Positions 1 to 8,214 are shown, counted from the stretch's first letter. The stretch is 12,224 nucleotides of DNA from Kiloniellales bacterium (GCA_022360075.1 JAKSDN010001414.1:1-12224); one strand, 5' to 3'. Notes: generated by a model not told the origin, from the sequence alone. Translations and numbers: made by a program.

Positions 1-711
1 GCCTCGGATGTATTCCCAAAGCATCACGCCGATACCCCCGGCGCCGACGATGCCGACGACGGTGGCCGAGCGGACATTGGACTCGAAGCGATAGAGGGAG
101 AAGGAGATCCAGAGCGGCAGAACCTGCGGGATCACGCCGAATACGATCTCCTGGATCTTGGTGGCACCGGTCGCCCGGATGCCCTCGACGGGCCGCGGGT
201 CGATGGCTTCCACGGCCTCGGAAAAGAGCTTGGCCAGGATGCCGGTGGTATGCACCCAGAGCGCCAGCACCCCGGCGAAGGGGCCGAGCCCGACGGCGAC
301 CACGAAGAGCATGGCGAAGACCATCTCGTTGATCGCGCGGGCCGCGTCCATCAGTCGGCGCACCGGGTGATAGACCCACCAGGGCGCGATGTTCTCGGCC
401 GAAAGCACGCCGAAGGGAATGGCGCAGACGACCGCCAGCACCGTGCCCCAGATCGCGATCTGCACGGTGATGATCATCTGCTCGAGATAGCTCGGCCACT
501 GGTGAAAGTCCGGCGGGAAGAAGCCGGCGGCGAACTCGGCCATGTTGCCGCTGTAGGCCACGAGGTCGAAGGGGCGCATCTCCGCGCCCTCCCACGACCA
601 CATGAGCGCGACGAAGAACAGGCCCCAGCAGATCGCGCTCGTGGCGCTGCGCTTGAGGTCGCGGGGCGGAAGCTGCACGGACGGGGCGCTCTGGCTCGTG
701 TCGCTCGCCAC
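1..711 (-). CDS. phnE: Phosphonate ABC transporter permease PhnE, 3' end missing
   Basis: Inner-membrane permease of a phosphonate-type importer, expected to dimerise and pair with PhnC and take ligand from PhnD. The visible 237 codons run off the left edge; family members are usually about 260-290 residues, so roughly the last 25-50 are missing. Hydrophobic segments lie near residues 24-38, 80-105 and 128-155, with another starting near 198. The inner-membrane-transport EAA loop is clear at about 165-196 ([20 protein letters not shown] then IPQ), followed by the family-typical GIVGAGGIG at 220-228. It is the third gene of phnCDE, 86 nt after the phnD stop. The start is uncertain. The coordinate given is the first conventional start, a GTG with no Shine-Dalgarno near it. 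An in-frame AUC at 732 lies 7 nt after GGAG and may be the true start. An ATG at 603 would cut away the first membrane segment and is unlikely. Confidence 0.9.
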   Translation of the reverse strand, partial: MASDTSQSAPSVQLPPRDLKRSATSAICWGLFFVALMWSWEGAEMRPFDLVAYSGNMAEFAAGFFPPDFHQWPSYLEQMIITVQIAIWGTVLAVVCAIPFGVLSAENIAPWWVYHPVRRLMDAARAINEMVFAMLFVVAVGLGPFAGVLALWVHTTGILAKLFSEAVEAIDPRPVEGIRATGATKIQEIVFGVIPQVLPLWISFSLYRFESNVRSATVVGIVGAGGIGVMLWEYIRG

Positions 712-729
712 TTGGAGGGTGGGGGATTT

Positions 730-743
730 GATGGCTCGTCTCC
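730..743 (-). promoter_or_regulatory. Shine-Dalgarno and possible AUC start codon of phnE
   Basis: On the minus strand GGAGA at 743-739 is followed after GGAG by a 7-nt spacer and then ATC at 732-730, in frame with phnE and seven codons before its first GTG. The 20 nt just before that GTG are pyrimidine-rich and contain no Shine-Dalgarno. The position is what one would expect for a normal start, except that the codon is AUC. Either phnE uses a rare AUC start, or the base is a mutation or sequencing error of an ATG, or the GTG is used poorly. Confidence 0.5.
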
Positions 744-753
744 GAAACGCGAA

Positions 754-788
754 CGAGGCGGCGCGGCTCTCGCCGCCGCGCCGCCTCG
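754..788 (-). other. Perfect 14-bp stem-loop between phnD and phnE
   Basis: CGAGGCGGCGCGGC at 754-767 is the exact reverse complement of 775-788, with a 7-nt loop between them. It sits in the phnD-phnE gap, beginning 9 nt after the phnD stop and ending about 42 nt before the phnE GTG. No U-run follows in the direction of transcription (the next bases are TTCGCGTTTCGG), so it is not a canonical intrinsic terminator. By analogy with other binding-protein operons it may protect the 3' end of phnCD mRNA or partly block readthrough, lowering phnE relative to phnD; that role is inference. Confidence 0.8.
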
Positions 789-797
789 CGGGTTCTC

Positions 798-1793
798 TTA
801 GTCGGTCGCGGTCGCGCCGGCCAGCACCTTCAGCGTGGCGAGCTCGGCCTCGATCTCTCCTACCTTTTTGGCTTTCTCGTCGGCGTCGAGCCGGTCGTCG
901 GCCTCGAGCTTCAGCTTGTCGCGGAAAAGCTGGAGCTGGCGGATCGGATAGAGCTGAGCATCCGAGGAATCGCGAAACGGCGCCCACTGCAGTCCGGCGA
1001 GGATCTCTTTCTCGTTCTCGACGTCGGTGCCCAGGCGACCGTAAGCCAGGAAGAAGGCCTTGAGCCTCATGCGCATCTCCTCCGGCAGGTTCTTGCGATA
1101 GACGATCGGGTCGGAGGGGATCAGCGGCGACTGCCAGATGACCTTGACGTTCTCGCGCGCCTTCGGGTTGGTCTTCGCCAGGCGGCGCAGGTTCTCGGTG
1201 TTGTTGGTGGCGAAGTCGACCTGCTTGTTGGCGACCGCGATCGAGTTGGTCTCGTGGCTGGCGTTGCGCACGGCCTTGTAGCAATCGCTCGGCGTGACGT
1301 TGTTCTGGGCGAAGACGTAGTAGCTGGGCACCAGGAAGCCCGAGGTGGAATTCGGGTCGCCGTTGCCGAAGACCAGCGACTTGTCGCAGCTCAGCACGTC
1401 TTCCAGCTTGTTGATCGGGCTGTCCTTGTGCGCCAGCAGCAGCGACCAGTAGCCGGGATTGCCGTCGACGTCGACGGTCTGCACGAAGACCTCGCCGCCG
1501 GCGCGGTCGACGGCCTCCATGGCCGACTTGTTGCCGAACCAGGCGAGGTCGACCTTGTCGAAGCGCATGGCCTCGATCACGCCGGCGTAGTCCGGCGCGA
1601 AGAAGGCCTTCACCTCGAGGCCGAGCTTTTTGCTCATGTCCTCGATGAAGGGGTCCCAGATGGTCTTGAGGTTCTGCGTCGATTCGGTGGAGATGATGCC
1701 GAAGTTCAGTGTCTTCATCTCTTCGGCGGCCGCGCTGCCGGCCATCAGCATGGTGGCCGCGACCGCAGTGGCCCGGGCGAACTTGGTGATCAT
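798..1793 (-). CDS. phnD: Phosphonate ABC transporter periplasmic substrate-binding protein PhnD
   Basis: Periplasmic binding protein (331 aa) that captures phosphonates, or related ligands such as phosphate esters or phosphite, and delivers them to the PhnE permease. The N-terminus is a Sec signal peptide: basic MITKFAR, a hydrophobic core, and a likely cleavage after AAA near residue 23. The mature part opens with [10 protein letters not shown], typical of PhnD. The ligand-loop motif STSG is at 149-152 inside [15 protein letters not shown], and the second-lobe motif ATNNTENL follows near 195-202. Cysteines at 136 and 171 could form a disulphide. The start is chosen because AAAGGAG lies 9 nt upstream and the signal peptide begins there; the frame stays open further upstream but that part overlaps phnC. 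Middle gene of phnCDE, with stem-loops on both sides. The family is clear; the exact ligand cannot be told from sequence. Confidence 0.93.
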   Translation of the reverse strand: MITKFARATAVAATMLMAGSAAAEEMKTLNFGIISTESTQNLKTIWDPFIEDMSKKLGLEVKAFFAPDYAGVIEAMRFDKVDLAWFGNKSAMEAVDRAGGEVFVQTVDVDGNPGYWSLLLAHKDSPINKLEDVLSCDKSLVFGNGDPNSTSGFLVPSYYVFAQNNVTPSDCYKAVRNASHETNSIAVANKQVDFATNNTENLRRLAKTNPKARENVKVIWQSPLIPSDPIVYRKNLPEEMRMRLKAFFLAYGRLGTDVENEKEILAGLQWAPFRDSSDAQLYPIRQLQLFRDKLKLEADDRLDADEKAKKVGEIEAELATLKVLAGATATD

Positions 1794-1823
1794 CGAGGGT
1801 TTCTCCTTTGATCTACGAGGTAA

Positions 1824-1842
1824 GGGCCGCCGCCGGCAGCCC
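1824..1842 (-). other. Stem-loop in the phnC-phnD gap
   Basis: In the transcript the sequence reads GGGCUGCC, a GGC loop, then GGCGGCCC: an 8-bp stem with one G-U pair and a 3-nt loop. It begins 19 nt after the phnC stop and ends 30 nt before the phnD start, clear of the phnD ribosome-binding site. No U-run follows. It may mark an RNA processing point or stabilise the 5' end of a phnD-containing mRNA; this role is inferred from position only. Confidence 0.65.
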
Positions 1843-1861
1843 CATTTCGAAATCTCCGTGC

Positions 1862-2713
1862 CTAGCCGTGCGCCAAGGCAGCCGTCGAGGGCACGCTCGG
1901 CGCCGGCTCCAGCGGCTCCGGCGCGAAGGTCTCGTCCATGACCAGCTCTTCGCTGTCGGCGCCGTAGAGCTCGCGTAGAAAGGCCGCGTTCAGCGCCTCG
2001 CTCGTGCCGTCGTAGACGATCTTGCCGTCCCGCAGCGCGATCGTGCGCGGGCAATAGCGCATGGCGTAGGCGACTTGGTGCAGCGAGACGACCACCGTGA
2101 TGCCGTCTTCGCGATTGATGCGCGCCAGGTTATCCATGACCCGCCGCGCGGATTCGGGATCGAGCGAGGCGATCGGCTCGTCGGCCAGGAGCACTTCGGC
2201 GCGCTGAACCAGGGCGCGGGCGATCGCGCCGCGTTGCTGCTGGCCGCCGGAGAGAGTCGAGGCGCGCTGGGCGGCATAGCCATCCATGCCGACCCGCTTC
2301 AAGGCCTCCATGGCCAGGACCTTCTCGCTACGGCTGAACAGTCCGAGCGTGCCGCGCCAGGCCGGGATGCGGCCGAGCACGCCGAGCACGACGTTCGTCA
2401 GCAGGGGCAGGCGGCCGACCAGGTTGAACTGCTGAAAGATGACCGCGATGCGCGCCCTGAGCTGCCGCACGTTCCGGTTCAGACGCCCATCGCTCTGGAC
2501 GGTATCGCCCAGCACGTGGATCGCGCTTTTGGCGGCGTCGGAGTCGGCCGTCTCGAGGCCTGAGATGAGCCGCAGGAGAGTGGACTTTCCCGATCCGGAA
2601 GCACCGATCAAGGCCACCATCTCGCCCGGCTGAACGGTGAAGGAGACGTTGTCCAAAGCCTTGTTTCTGCGAAAGCTCTTGCTGAGCCGATTGACCTCGA
2701 TCGAGGGCCCCAT
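1862..2713 (-). CDS. phnC: Phosphonate ABC transporter ATP-binding protein PhnC
   Basis: Cytoplasmic ATPase (283 aa) that powers the PhnCDE importer. All nucleotide-binding elements are present: Walker [10 protein letters not shown] at 37-45, Q-loop in VIFQQFNLV at 91-99, ABC signature LSGGQQQR at 154-161, Walker B VLLADEP at 174-180, D-loop SLDP at 183-186 and H-loop histidine 212 in [15 protein letters not shown] and the LHQVAYA stretch are typical of PhnC rather than of amino-acid importers. It ends with a proline- and glutamate-rich tail of about 30 residues after YGADSEE. The ATG is preceded by AGGGGAG with a 4-nt gap. It is the first gene of the operon, 68 nt ahead of phnD, and a Pho-box-like site lies 43 nt upstream. 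Confidence 0.94.
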   Translation of the reverse strand: MGPSIEVNRLSKSFRRNKALDNVSFTVQPGEMVALIGASGSGKSTLLRLISGLETADSDAAKSAIHVLGDTVQSDGRLNRNVRQLRARIAVIFQQFNLVGRLPLLTNVVLGVLGRIPAWRGTLGLFSRSEKVLAMEALKRVGMDGYAAQRASTLSGGQQQRGAIARALVQRAEVLLADEPIASLDPESARRVMDNLARINREDGITVVVSLHQVAYAMRYCPRTIALRDGKIVYDGTSEALNAAFLRELYGADSEELVMDETFAPEPLEPAPSVPSTAALAHG

Positions 2714-2933
2714 GCCGCTCCCCTGCTACTTCTCGGGCCTCTCTTAGGAGCTTTCCTTGACCCGTCCGTGACAGAAACGTTGAGGAATTGTTAAGGCCGA
2801 CCGGCTATCCACAAGCGGTTTGCCTAGCCCTTCGATGGTTTCACCTGGCCGTGCGACCAATGCCCGAATTGATTGAAATCGCAGGGAAAGCGGTGTCTTC
2901 TTAGGGCTGCAAGGCCAGGGATTCCAAACCGTC
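2714..2933. other. Divergent promoter region between phnC and the DUF4129 gene
   Basis: This 220-nt non-coding stretch must carry promoters for both the leftward phnCDE operon and the rightward six-gene operon. It is clearly less GC-rich than the genes around it (for example GAGGAATTGTTAAGG near 2782-2796 and AATTGATTGAAATC at 2867-2880). Toward phnC there is a Pho-box-like repeat at 2757-2774. Toward the DUF4129 gene, TTGATT/TTGAAA at 2869-2878 could serve as a -35 element, but no good -10 follows at the normal spacing. No terminator or small gene was seen. Confidence 0.6.
2757..2774 (-). promoter_or_regulatory. Pho-box-like direct repeat upstream of phnC
   Basis: On the minus strand the site reads CTGTCACGGACGGGTCAA. 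The first half, CTGTCAC, matches 6 of 7 positions of the PhoB half-site CTGTCAT. The second half, GGGTCAA, matches only 4 of 7, but its GTCA core is exactly 11 nt from the first, the PhoB repeat spacing. It lies 43 nt before the phnC start. Phosphonate uptake genes are commonly PhoB-controlled under phosphate starvation, which is why the site was considered. The weak second half and poor -10 leave this tentative. Confidence 0.35.
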
Positions 2934-3728
2934 ATGTTGCAGAGCTATCGCAGGCCCGTCGGCACCGAGGGCCGCGGCCGGGTTGGCGCCGGGGCGCGCG
3001 TCGAAGCGGCTGCGCGCGGCCTCCTTGGTGCGCCGGTTCGTGGCGTCCGGCGAGCGGCACTTGTGCTCGCCTTGTGGGTCTCGATCGCCGTGGCCGGCGC
3101 GGTGCCGGCGGTCCGGGCGGCGAGCGACGTGGCGGTCCGTGCGGCGGTTGAAGAGGTCTTCGCTGACTCGGCGATCCAAACCGAGATCCCGCAAGCGAGG
3201 GGCGTCGTCCGGGCTGAAGTGCGTCCGCCGCTCCAGGCTCCCGACGGCCTCTCAGAGGTCGCGCGTTTTCTGTTTTGGGTTCTGGTGCTGGCTGGGGCCG
3301 GCCTCGTCGTCTTCTTCATCGCCCAAGCGCTGCCGGAATCGCTGCGCTTGAGGCGCAAAGCCGCGAGCGAGGCAGAAGAGCGGCGAGAAGCCGTCAATGA
3401 CGGCGCCCTGTCCAGCCTCGAGGATGCGTTGCGCCAGGCGGACCGCCTCGCGAAGGAAGGGCGAGCGGGCGAAGCCGTGCACCTGCTGCTTCTGGCCAGC
3501 CTGGCGTTGCTGCGGCAGCGGGTCGAGCCCGAGCCGCCTCTGTCCTGGACCAGCCGCGAGGTTCTGCGCGCGATAAGTCTGCCGGAACAAGCTGGACAAT
3601 CGCTGTCGCGCCTGGTCGGCACGACGGAGATCAGCCGCTTCGGTGGGCGCGTCTGCAGCCAAGAGAGCTACCTCGATTGCCGCCGCAGCTACGAGACCTT
3701 CGTGGCCGCCCTCGAAACGCCTTCATGA
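2934..3728 (+). CDS. DUF4129 domain membrane protein
   Basis: A 264-aa membrane protein of unknown biochemical role. It has an arginine-rich N-terminus (1-40), a hydrophobic segment at 41-60 ending VPAVRAAS that looks like a signal peptide or anchor, and an acidic amphipathic stretch at 64-85. A clear transmembrane helix at about 109-131 is followed by a charged linker (135-155) and a C-terminal DUF4129 domain at about 158-260. The latter shows the repeat-like helical pair LRQADRLAKEGRAGEAVHLL and the motifs LSWTSREVL (203-211) and TEISRFGG (231-238). It is the short form, without the transglutaminase domain found in some DUF4129 proteins. It is the first gene of the MoxR operon, and its stop overlaps the next start as ATGA. 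The start is the only plausible ATG, but the nearest Shine-Dalgarno-like AGGG is about 13 nt away, so the first 30-40 residues are less certain. Confidence 0.8.
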   Translation: MLQSYRRPVGTEGRGRVGAGARVEAAARGLLGAPVRGVRRAALVLALWVSIAVAGAVPAVRAASDVAVRAAVEEVFADSAIQTEIPQARGVVRAEVRPPLQAPDGLSEVARFLFWVLVLAGAGLVVFFIAQALPESLRLRRKAASEAEERREAVNDGALSSLEDALRQADRLAKEGRAGEAVHLLLLASLALLRQRVEPEPPLSWTSREVLRAISLPEQAGQSLSRLVGTTEISRFGGRVCSQESYLDCRRSYETFVAALETPS

Positions 3729-4996
3729 ACGACAGCCGCCCCACCTTCAGCGGTCGAGCCGTGGCCTGGCTTCTGGCGATCGGCCTCCTGTCTTTCGCGG
3801 GCGCCGCCTACTTCATGGCGACGAGCGAAAGCCGCGAGGCGGAGCGCTCCGCCGGAAGCAACAGCTATTCCGTCTCGGCTCTCGGTCACAAGGCCTTTGC
3901 CGAGACCCTGCGGCGGCTGGAAATCCCGGTCCTGGTCAGCCGCGGCCAGTCGGCTCTGCGCGCCGGCGACCAGAGCCTGCTGGTGATCGCGGAGCCCCTG
4001 CCGAGCGCTGCGTCCGGGGACGGCCCGGTCCTCTTCGACCTCGCCGGGGCCGCGCAGGTGCTGGTGTTTCTCCCGAAATGGCAGGGAATCAGGGACACGC
4101 GCAAGCCGCAATGGATCGCGGCGGCCAGGCTCCAACCGCTCGAGCAGGTCAAGGCGGTGCTCGCGGCCCTCGATCCGAGCGCGCGCCTGGCGCGCGTCGA
4201 AGGCGAGATCGAGTGGCGCCGCAACCCTTTCGGTGTCATCCCCGATCTGGCTTCGCCGCAGCTCATGACCTCCGATCGCCTGCAGCCGGTCCTGTCCGGC
4301 CCGCAGGGCATGCTGGTCGGGGAGTTGCGCGACGGCGACCGGCGGATCTGGATCGTCTCCGATCCGGACCTGATCTCGAACCACGGCCTCGGCCGAAGCG
4401 ACAACGCGATTCTCGCGGTTCTCCTGGTCGAGGACCTCCGGCCGCCCGGCGGCTCCGTGATCATCGACGAGACCGTCCATGGCTTTCGCGCGGCACGCAG
4501 CCTCTTGCTCGCGCTCTTCGAGTTTCCCTATGTCGTGGCCACGCTCCAGTTTGCGGTGGCGGTCGTCATTCTCCTCTGGGCGGCCACGGCCCGCTTCGGC
4601 GCGCCGCTACCCGCGCGCCGCGCCCTGGTCTTGGGCAAAGTCGGCTTGGTCGAGAACACGGCCCGACTGCTGCACAGTGGGGGGCACGCGCGGGAGCTCT
4701 TGAGGCGCTATCTGAGCGCGACGATCCGCGATGCCGGGCGCCGTCTGCACGCGCCCCGGCGGGCCGACCCGCGGGCGCAGATCGACTGGCTCGATCGAGT
4801 TGGCCGCAGCCGGGGCGCCGCAGCGAGCCTCGGCGACCTCGAACGGAAAGTGGCCACCTTGCTGTCGGAGCCGCAGGTTTCCGACGCGCAGCTTCTCGAA
4901 GCCGCGCAGAGCCTCTATTCATGGAAGCAGGAGATCGTGCATGGATCTGGAAGCCATCCAATCCGTCAGCCATCGCCTGAGGGAGCAGATCGGTAA
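3725..4996 (+). CDS. DUF4350 domain membrane protein
   Basis: A 423-aa membrane protein; the family has no established reaction. It is anchored by a helix at about 11-31 and a second at about 262-288. The DUF4350 signature is in the intervening segment: [20 protein letters not shown] at 45-64, where family members carry a similar SxS...G..af...L pattern. [13 protein letters not shown] at 210-222 and IDETVHGF at 247-254 are the segments just before the second helix. The region after 290 is cytoplasmic by the expected topology and rich in arginine. The ATG start overlaps the preceding stop by 4 nt, so translation is probably coupled; longer versions starting within the DUF4129 gene have no support. 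The C-terminal 18 codons overlap the moxR start region in another frame. In other bacteria this family sits next to MoxR and DUF58, as here. Confidence 0.8.
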   Translation: MNDSRPTFSGRAVAWLLAIGLLSFAGAAYFMATSESREAERSAGSNSYSVSALGHKAFAETLRRLEIPVLVSRGQSALRAGDQSLLVIAEPLPSAASGDGPVLFDLAGAAQVLVFLPKWQGIRDTRKPQWIAAARLQPLEQVKAVLAALDPSARLARVEGEIEWRRNPFGVIPDLASPQLMTSDRLQPVLSGPQGMLVGELRDGDRRIWIVSDPDLISNHGLGRSDNAILAVLLVEDLRPPGGSVIIDETVHGFRAARSLLLALFEFPYVVATLQFAVAVVILLWAATARFGAPLPARRALVLGKVGLVENTARLLHSGGHARELLRRYLSATIRDAGRRLHAPRRADPRAQIDWLDRVGRSRGAAASLGDLERKVATLLSEPQVSDAQLLEAAQSLYSWKQEIVHGSGSHPIRQPSPEGADR

Positions 4997-5897
4997 GACC
5001 GTCGTCGGTCAGGACGGCGCCATCGATCTCTTGCTCGTGTGTCTGCTCGCCGAAGGGCATATCCTGCTCGAGGGCGTGCCCGGCACCGCGAAGACCCTGC
5101 TGGCCCAGTCCTTCGCAGCCGCGCTCTCGCTCGAGTTCGGCCGCATCCAGTTCACCCCGGACTTGATGCCGGGCGACGTCGTCGGCACCAACCTGTTCAA
5201 CTTCCAGAACAACCAGTTCGTCCTGACCAAGGGGCCGATCTTCACGCAGTTCCTGCTTGCCGACGAGATCAACCGTACGCCGCCCAAGACCCAGGCCGCG
5301 CTGCTCGAGGCCATGCACGAGCGCGCGGTGACGATCGATGGCCGCAGCCACGACCTCGGCAGCGTCTTCCTCGTGGTCGCCACGCAGAATCCGATCGAGC
5401 AGCAGGGCACCTATCCCCTGCCGGAGGCCCAGCTCGACCGCTTCCTGTTCAAGCACGTGATGCCCTATCCGAGCCAGGAGGAGGAGATCGCCGTGGTCGC
5501 GCGCCACGGCCACCGCACGACCATGCCGCAGCTCCGCGATTTCGGTGTCGAGCGGGTCGCTGGCGTCGCCGAGCTCGAAGGGATGCGCCGGGCGGTCGAA
5601 GGCATCCGCCTGTCGGAGCAGATCATCGCCTACATCGTGGACATCGTCCGGCGCACGCGCGAGCATCCCTCGCTCGACTTCGGGGCCTCGCCGCGCGCGG
5701 CAACCATGGTCGCCTCGGCGGCGCGCGCCCTCGCGGCCCTGAACGGCCGCGACTACGTGATCCCGGACGACGTCAAGTTCCTGGCGGGACCGGCGCTGCG
5801 CCATCGCGTCGTGCTGGCGCCCGGCGCCGAGATCGAAGGGCTCTCCGCCGACCAGATCGTCGAACAGGTGCTCGAACAGGCACCGGCGCCGCGCTGA
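4941..5897 (+). CDS. MoxR-family AAA+ ATPase
   Basis: A 318-aa cytoplasmic AAA+ ATPase of the MoxR group, whose members act as chaperone-like remodellers, usually with a von Willebrand A or DUF58 partner encoded beside them. All functional elements are present: Walker A GVPGTAKT at 45-52, Walker B LLADEIN at 105-111, sensor 1 in ATQNP at 147-151, arginine finger R167 in [11 protein letters not shown], and sensor 2 R252 in GASPRA. The start is set by AGGAG 7 nt upstream and by the family's usual N-terminus (helix, then VVGQD). Upstream extensions in this frame are only the shadow of DUF4350. It begins 56 nt inside the DUF4350 gene, and its TGA overlaps the next ATG as TGATG. The client is unknown; DUF58 is the first candidate. 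Confidence 0.95.
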   Translation: MDLEAIQSVSHRLREQIGKTVVGQDGAIDLLLVCLLAEGHILLEGVPGTAKTLLAQSFAAALSLEFGRIQFTPDLMPGDVVGTNLFNFQNNQFVLTKGPIFTQFLLADEINRTPPKTQAALLEAMHERAVTIDGRSHDLGSVFLVVATQNPIEQQGTYPLPEAQLDRFLFKHVMPYPSQEEEIAVVARHGHRTTMPQLRDFGVERVAGVAELEGMRRAVEGIRLSEQIIAYIVDIVRRTREHPSLDFGASPRAATMVASAARALAALNGRDYVIPDDVKFLAGPALRHRVVLAPGAEIEGLSADQIVEQVLEQAPAPR

Positions 5898-7207
5898 TGC
5901 GACCGACGCCGATCGCCGTCGCGCTCTTCGGGACCGGCGTGTTGCTCTCGGTTCTGCTGATCCTGCTCGACGAGGCGCTTTGGCCCTTGACGCTGGCCTA
6001 TCTGGGCTTTGCCCTCTTCGTCCTCGGCGCCGACGCGATCCTCGCCCCGCGTCCGGGCCTGCTGGCTGTGGCGGTCGACCCCCCGCCGCTGCTCTACATC
6101 GGCGATCGCGGTGCGCTTGGCCTTCGCTTTCTGCTGCCGGCGACCCGATCCGGCGTCGCGCTGGAAGGGCTCTGCGATGTCGGTGCGCTGCTCGAGCCGC
6201 CTGCGCCTGCCCGTTGGGAGCTTCGCGGCGGAGAAGAGCTGCAGGTCAGCCTGCCGTTGGTGCCCCGGCGCCGCGGCAAGGCCGAGGTGCACAGGCTTTG
6301 GCTGCGCTGGCGCGGTCCCTTCGGACTGATGGCCCGGTGGAAAGTGCTGTCGATCGCCGCGGAGATCCCGGTCGTTCCGAATACCCGCCTGGTCAGGGAG
6401 GCGGCGCTTCGCTTCGCCTCGCGCGATGCGCTCTTCGGGCTGAAGGCCCAGAGCCAACAGGGCGAGGGTACCGAGTTCGAGGCGCTGCGCGACTACGTGC
6501 CGGGGCTGGACCACCGCTCGATCGACTGGAAGCACTCCGCGCGCCACCGTTCGCTCGTTTGCAAGGAGTTCCGGGTCGAGCGCAATCACCAGATCCTGCT
6601 GGCCTTCGACACCGGCCAGCTCATGAGCGAGCCCCTGGGCGGCATCCCGCGCCTCGACCACGCGGTCAACGCGGGGCTGCTGCTCGCCCACACCTCGCTT
6701 CGGGTCGGCGACCGGGTCGGCGTCTTCGGCTTCGACTCGGCGGTTCGGCTGACGGTCGATCCGGTGGGCGGCTCGCAGAACTTCTGGCGGGTCCAGCGGG
6801 CCTCGGCCGAGCTGGCGTATCGCCACGAGGAGACGAATTTCACGCTTGGGCTGGCCAACCTTCTGGGACGCCTGAAGCGCCGTTCGCTGGTGATCCTGAT
6901 GACCGAGTTCGTCGACACCGTAACCGCCGAGCTCATGGTCGAGAACCTCGAGCGTTTGGCGGCACGGCACATGGTGGTGTTCCTGACGCTGCAGGACCCT
7001 GACCTGCTCGAGGCGCTGGAGCGTCCGCCTCGCGACCTCTCGGACATGGCGCGCTCGGCGATCGCCGACGACTTCAACCGCGACCGCCAGGTGGTCTTCG
7101 AGCGTTTGCGCCGCTTCGGCGTGTCCTGCCTCGACGTGCCGAAGGAGCAGATCGGCAGCGCGCTCGTGAACCGCTATCTTCAGATCAAGCGCAAGGAGCT
7201 CATCTGA
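5897..7207 (+). CDS. DUF58 domain protein (vWA-like), membrane anchored
   Basis: A 436-aa protein expected to partner the adjacent MoxR ATPase. Two hydrophobic helices at about 8-24 and 28-47 anchor it; a beta-rich segment (55-160) follows. The DUF58 hallmark is at about 191-225: GTEFEALRDYVPG, then the strongly conserved RSIDWKHSARHRSL, then VCKEFRVERN. The following part (230-430) resembles a von Willebrand A fold, opening with LLAFDTGQLM (234-243), where a canonical vWA would carry a DxSxS metal site; here the serines are absent. Translation is probably coupled to moxR: the start overlaps its stop by one base and no Shine-Dalgarno is evident. The cellular role of DUF58 proteins is not firmly known. 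Confidence 0.92.
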   Translation: MRPTPIAVALFGTGVLLSVLLILLDEALWPLTLAYLGFALFVLGADAILAPRPGLLAVAVDPPPLLYIGDRGALGLRFLLPATRSGVALEGLCDVGALLEPPAPARWELRGGEELQVSLPLVPRRRGKAEVHRLWLRWRGPFGLMARWKVLSIAAEIPVVPNTRLVREAALRFASRDALFGLKAQSQQGEGTEFEALRDYVPGLDHRSIDWKHSARHRSLVCKEFRVERNHQILLAFDTGQLMSEPLGGIPRLDHAVNAGLLLAHTSLRVGDRVGVFGFDSAVRLTVDPVGGSQNFWRVQRASAELAYRHEETNFTLGLANLLGRLKRRSLVILMTEFVDTVTAELMVENLERLAARHMVVFLTLQDPDLLEALERPPRDLSDMARSAIADDFNRDRQVVFERLRRFGVSCLDVPKEQIGSALVNRYLQIKRKELI

Positions 7208-7209
7208 CT

Positions 7210-8214
7210 TTGTCCAAGTTCGTCCTGCGCAGCTACGAGTTCCGCCGCGAGCGCGAGCAGACCTGGCGCGAGCTCGAAGCCCTGATCGGAGAGGCGGAGT
7301 CGGGCGGTCTGCGCAGCCTCTCCGCGGCCAAGCTGCTGCGCCTGCCGAACCTCTATCGGGCGACCATCTCCTCGCTCTCGGTCGCGCGCAGCATCTCGCT
7401 CGACCGGAACGTGGTGGCCTATCTCGAGAGCCTGGCCGCGCGCGCCTACTTCATCGTCTATGGCACGCGGACCAATTTGGTCGACGCCGTGCTCGACTTC
7501 TTCCGGCGCGGCTTCCCGGCTGCGGTCCGCGCGGCACGCTGGCACATCTTGTTGGCGGCACTCGTCATGGCCTTGGGCGGGGTGACCGCCTTCGTGCTGA
7601 CCTTGCAGAGCCAGGACTGGTTCTACAGCTTCGTCAGCCCTGGCCTGGCCGGAGACCGCGGGCCGACAGCGACGACGGAGTTCCTGAGAGCCGGCCTCTA
7701 CCACAGAGACGCGACGACGACCGAGTACCTTCAGGTCTTCGCGGCCTTCCTCTTCACCCACAACGCCAAGGTCGGCATGCTCTGCTTCGCGCTGGGTTTC
7801 GCCCTGGGCGTGCCGACGGTGGTTCTCCTGTTCACGAACGGCCTGATGCTCGGTGCCTTTGCCGCGCTTTACGAGTCGCGCGGCCTTTCGCTCGACCTGT
7901 GGGGCTGGCTGCTGATCCATGGCACGACCGAGCTGCTGGCGGTGGTGCTCTGCGGCGGGGCCGGCCTGGTGCTGGGCGGCAGCGTCGCCTTTCCCGGTCA
8001 GAATAGCCGGATGGAGAACCTGACGCGCAACGGCCGGCTGGCCAGCCGAATCGTGATCGGTGCCGTGGCTCTGTTCTTCGTTGCCGGCCTGTTGGAGGGC
8101 TTCGCCCGGCAGCTCGTCGTCGATCGCGAGCTGCGCTACCTCATCGCCTCGGGGGCGCTGGTGCTGTGGCTCCTCTACTTCGCCGTGGCCGGCCGGCGGC
8201 GAGACCGGCGATGA
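7210..8214 (+). CDS. SpoIIM-like (stage II sporulation protein M family) membrane protein
   Basis: A 334-aa multi-pass membrane protein. An amphipathic, charged N-terminal region (1-110) precedes membrane segments near 111-132, 188-210, 211-222, 231-259, 281-297 and 309-328. The SpoIIM-like core is at 178-259: AFLFTHNAKVGMLCFALGFA, then NGLMLGAF, then IHGTTELLA with glutamate 241. In Bacillus, SpoIIM belongs to the engulfment machinery; this organism shows no sign of sporulation, and in MoxR operons the relative is a membrane component of unknown job. The start is TTG, 2 nt after the DUF58 stop, with AAGGAG about 11 nt upstream; no earlier start is available in frame. Its stop overlaps the RDD gene start as ATGA. 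Confidence 0.88.
   Translation: MSKFVLRSYEFRREREQTWRELEALIGEAESGGLRSLSAAKLLRLPNLYRATISSLSVARSISLDRNVVAYLESLAARAYFIVYGTRTNLVDAVLDFFRRGFPAAVRAARWHILLAALVMALGGVTAFVLTLQSQDWFYSFVSPGLAGDRGPTATTEFLRAGLYHRDATTTEYLQVFAAFLFTHNAKVGMLCFALGFALGVPTVVLLFTNGLMLGAFAALYESRGLSLDLWGWLLIHGTTELLAVVLCGGAGLVLGGSVAFPGQNSRMENLTRNGRLASRIVIGAVALFFVAGLLEGFARQLVVDRELRYLIASGALVLWLLYFAVAGRRRDRR

Noticed and set aside
1254..1811. Plus-strand open frame opposite phnD
   Set aside because: phnD has a signal peptide, ribosome-binding site and family motifs on the minus strand; the opposite frame has none.
1794..2054. N-terminal extension of phnD by 87 codons
   Set aside because: It would overlap phnC, is Arg/Ala-rich, and would bury the signal peptide; AAAGGAG before the ATG at 1793 settles the start.
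4566..5804. Long minus-strand open frame (about 412 codons) opposite moxR
   Set aside because: It is antisense to a gene with complete AAA+ motifs, its translation is low-complexity in charged residues, and it shows no domain; a by-product of high GC.
7210..8214. Sporulation gene implied by the SpoIIM match
   Set aside because: The family is widespread in non-sporulating bacteria beside MoxR and DUF58; no other sporulation gene is present.
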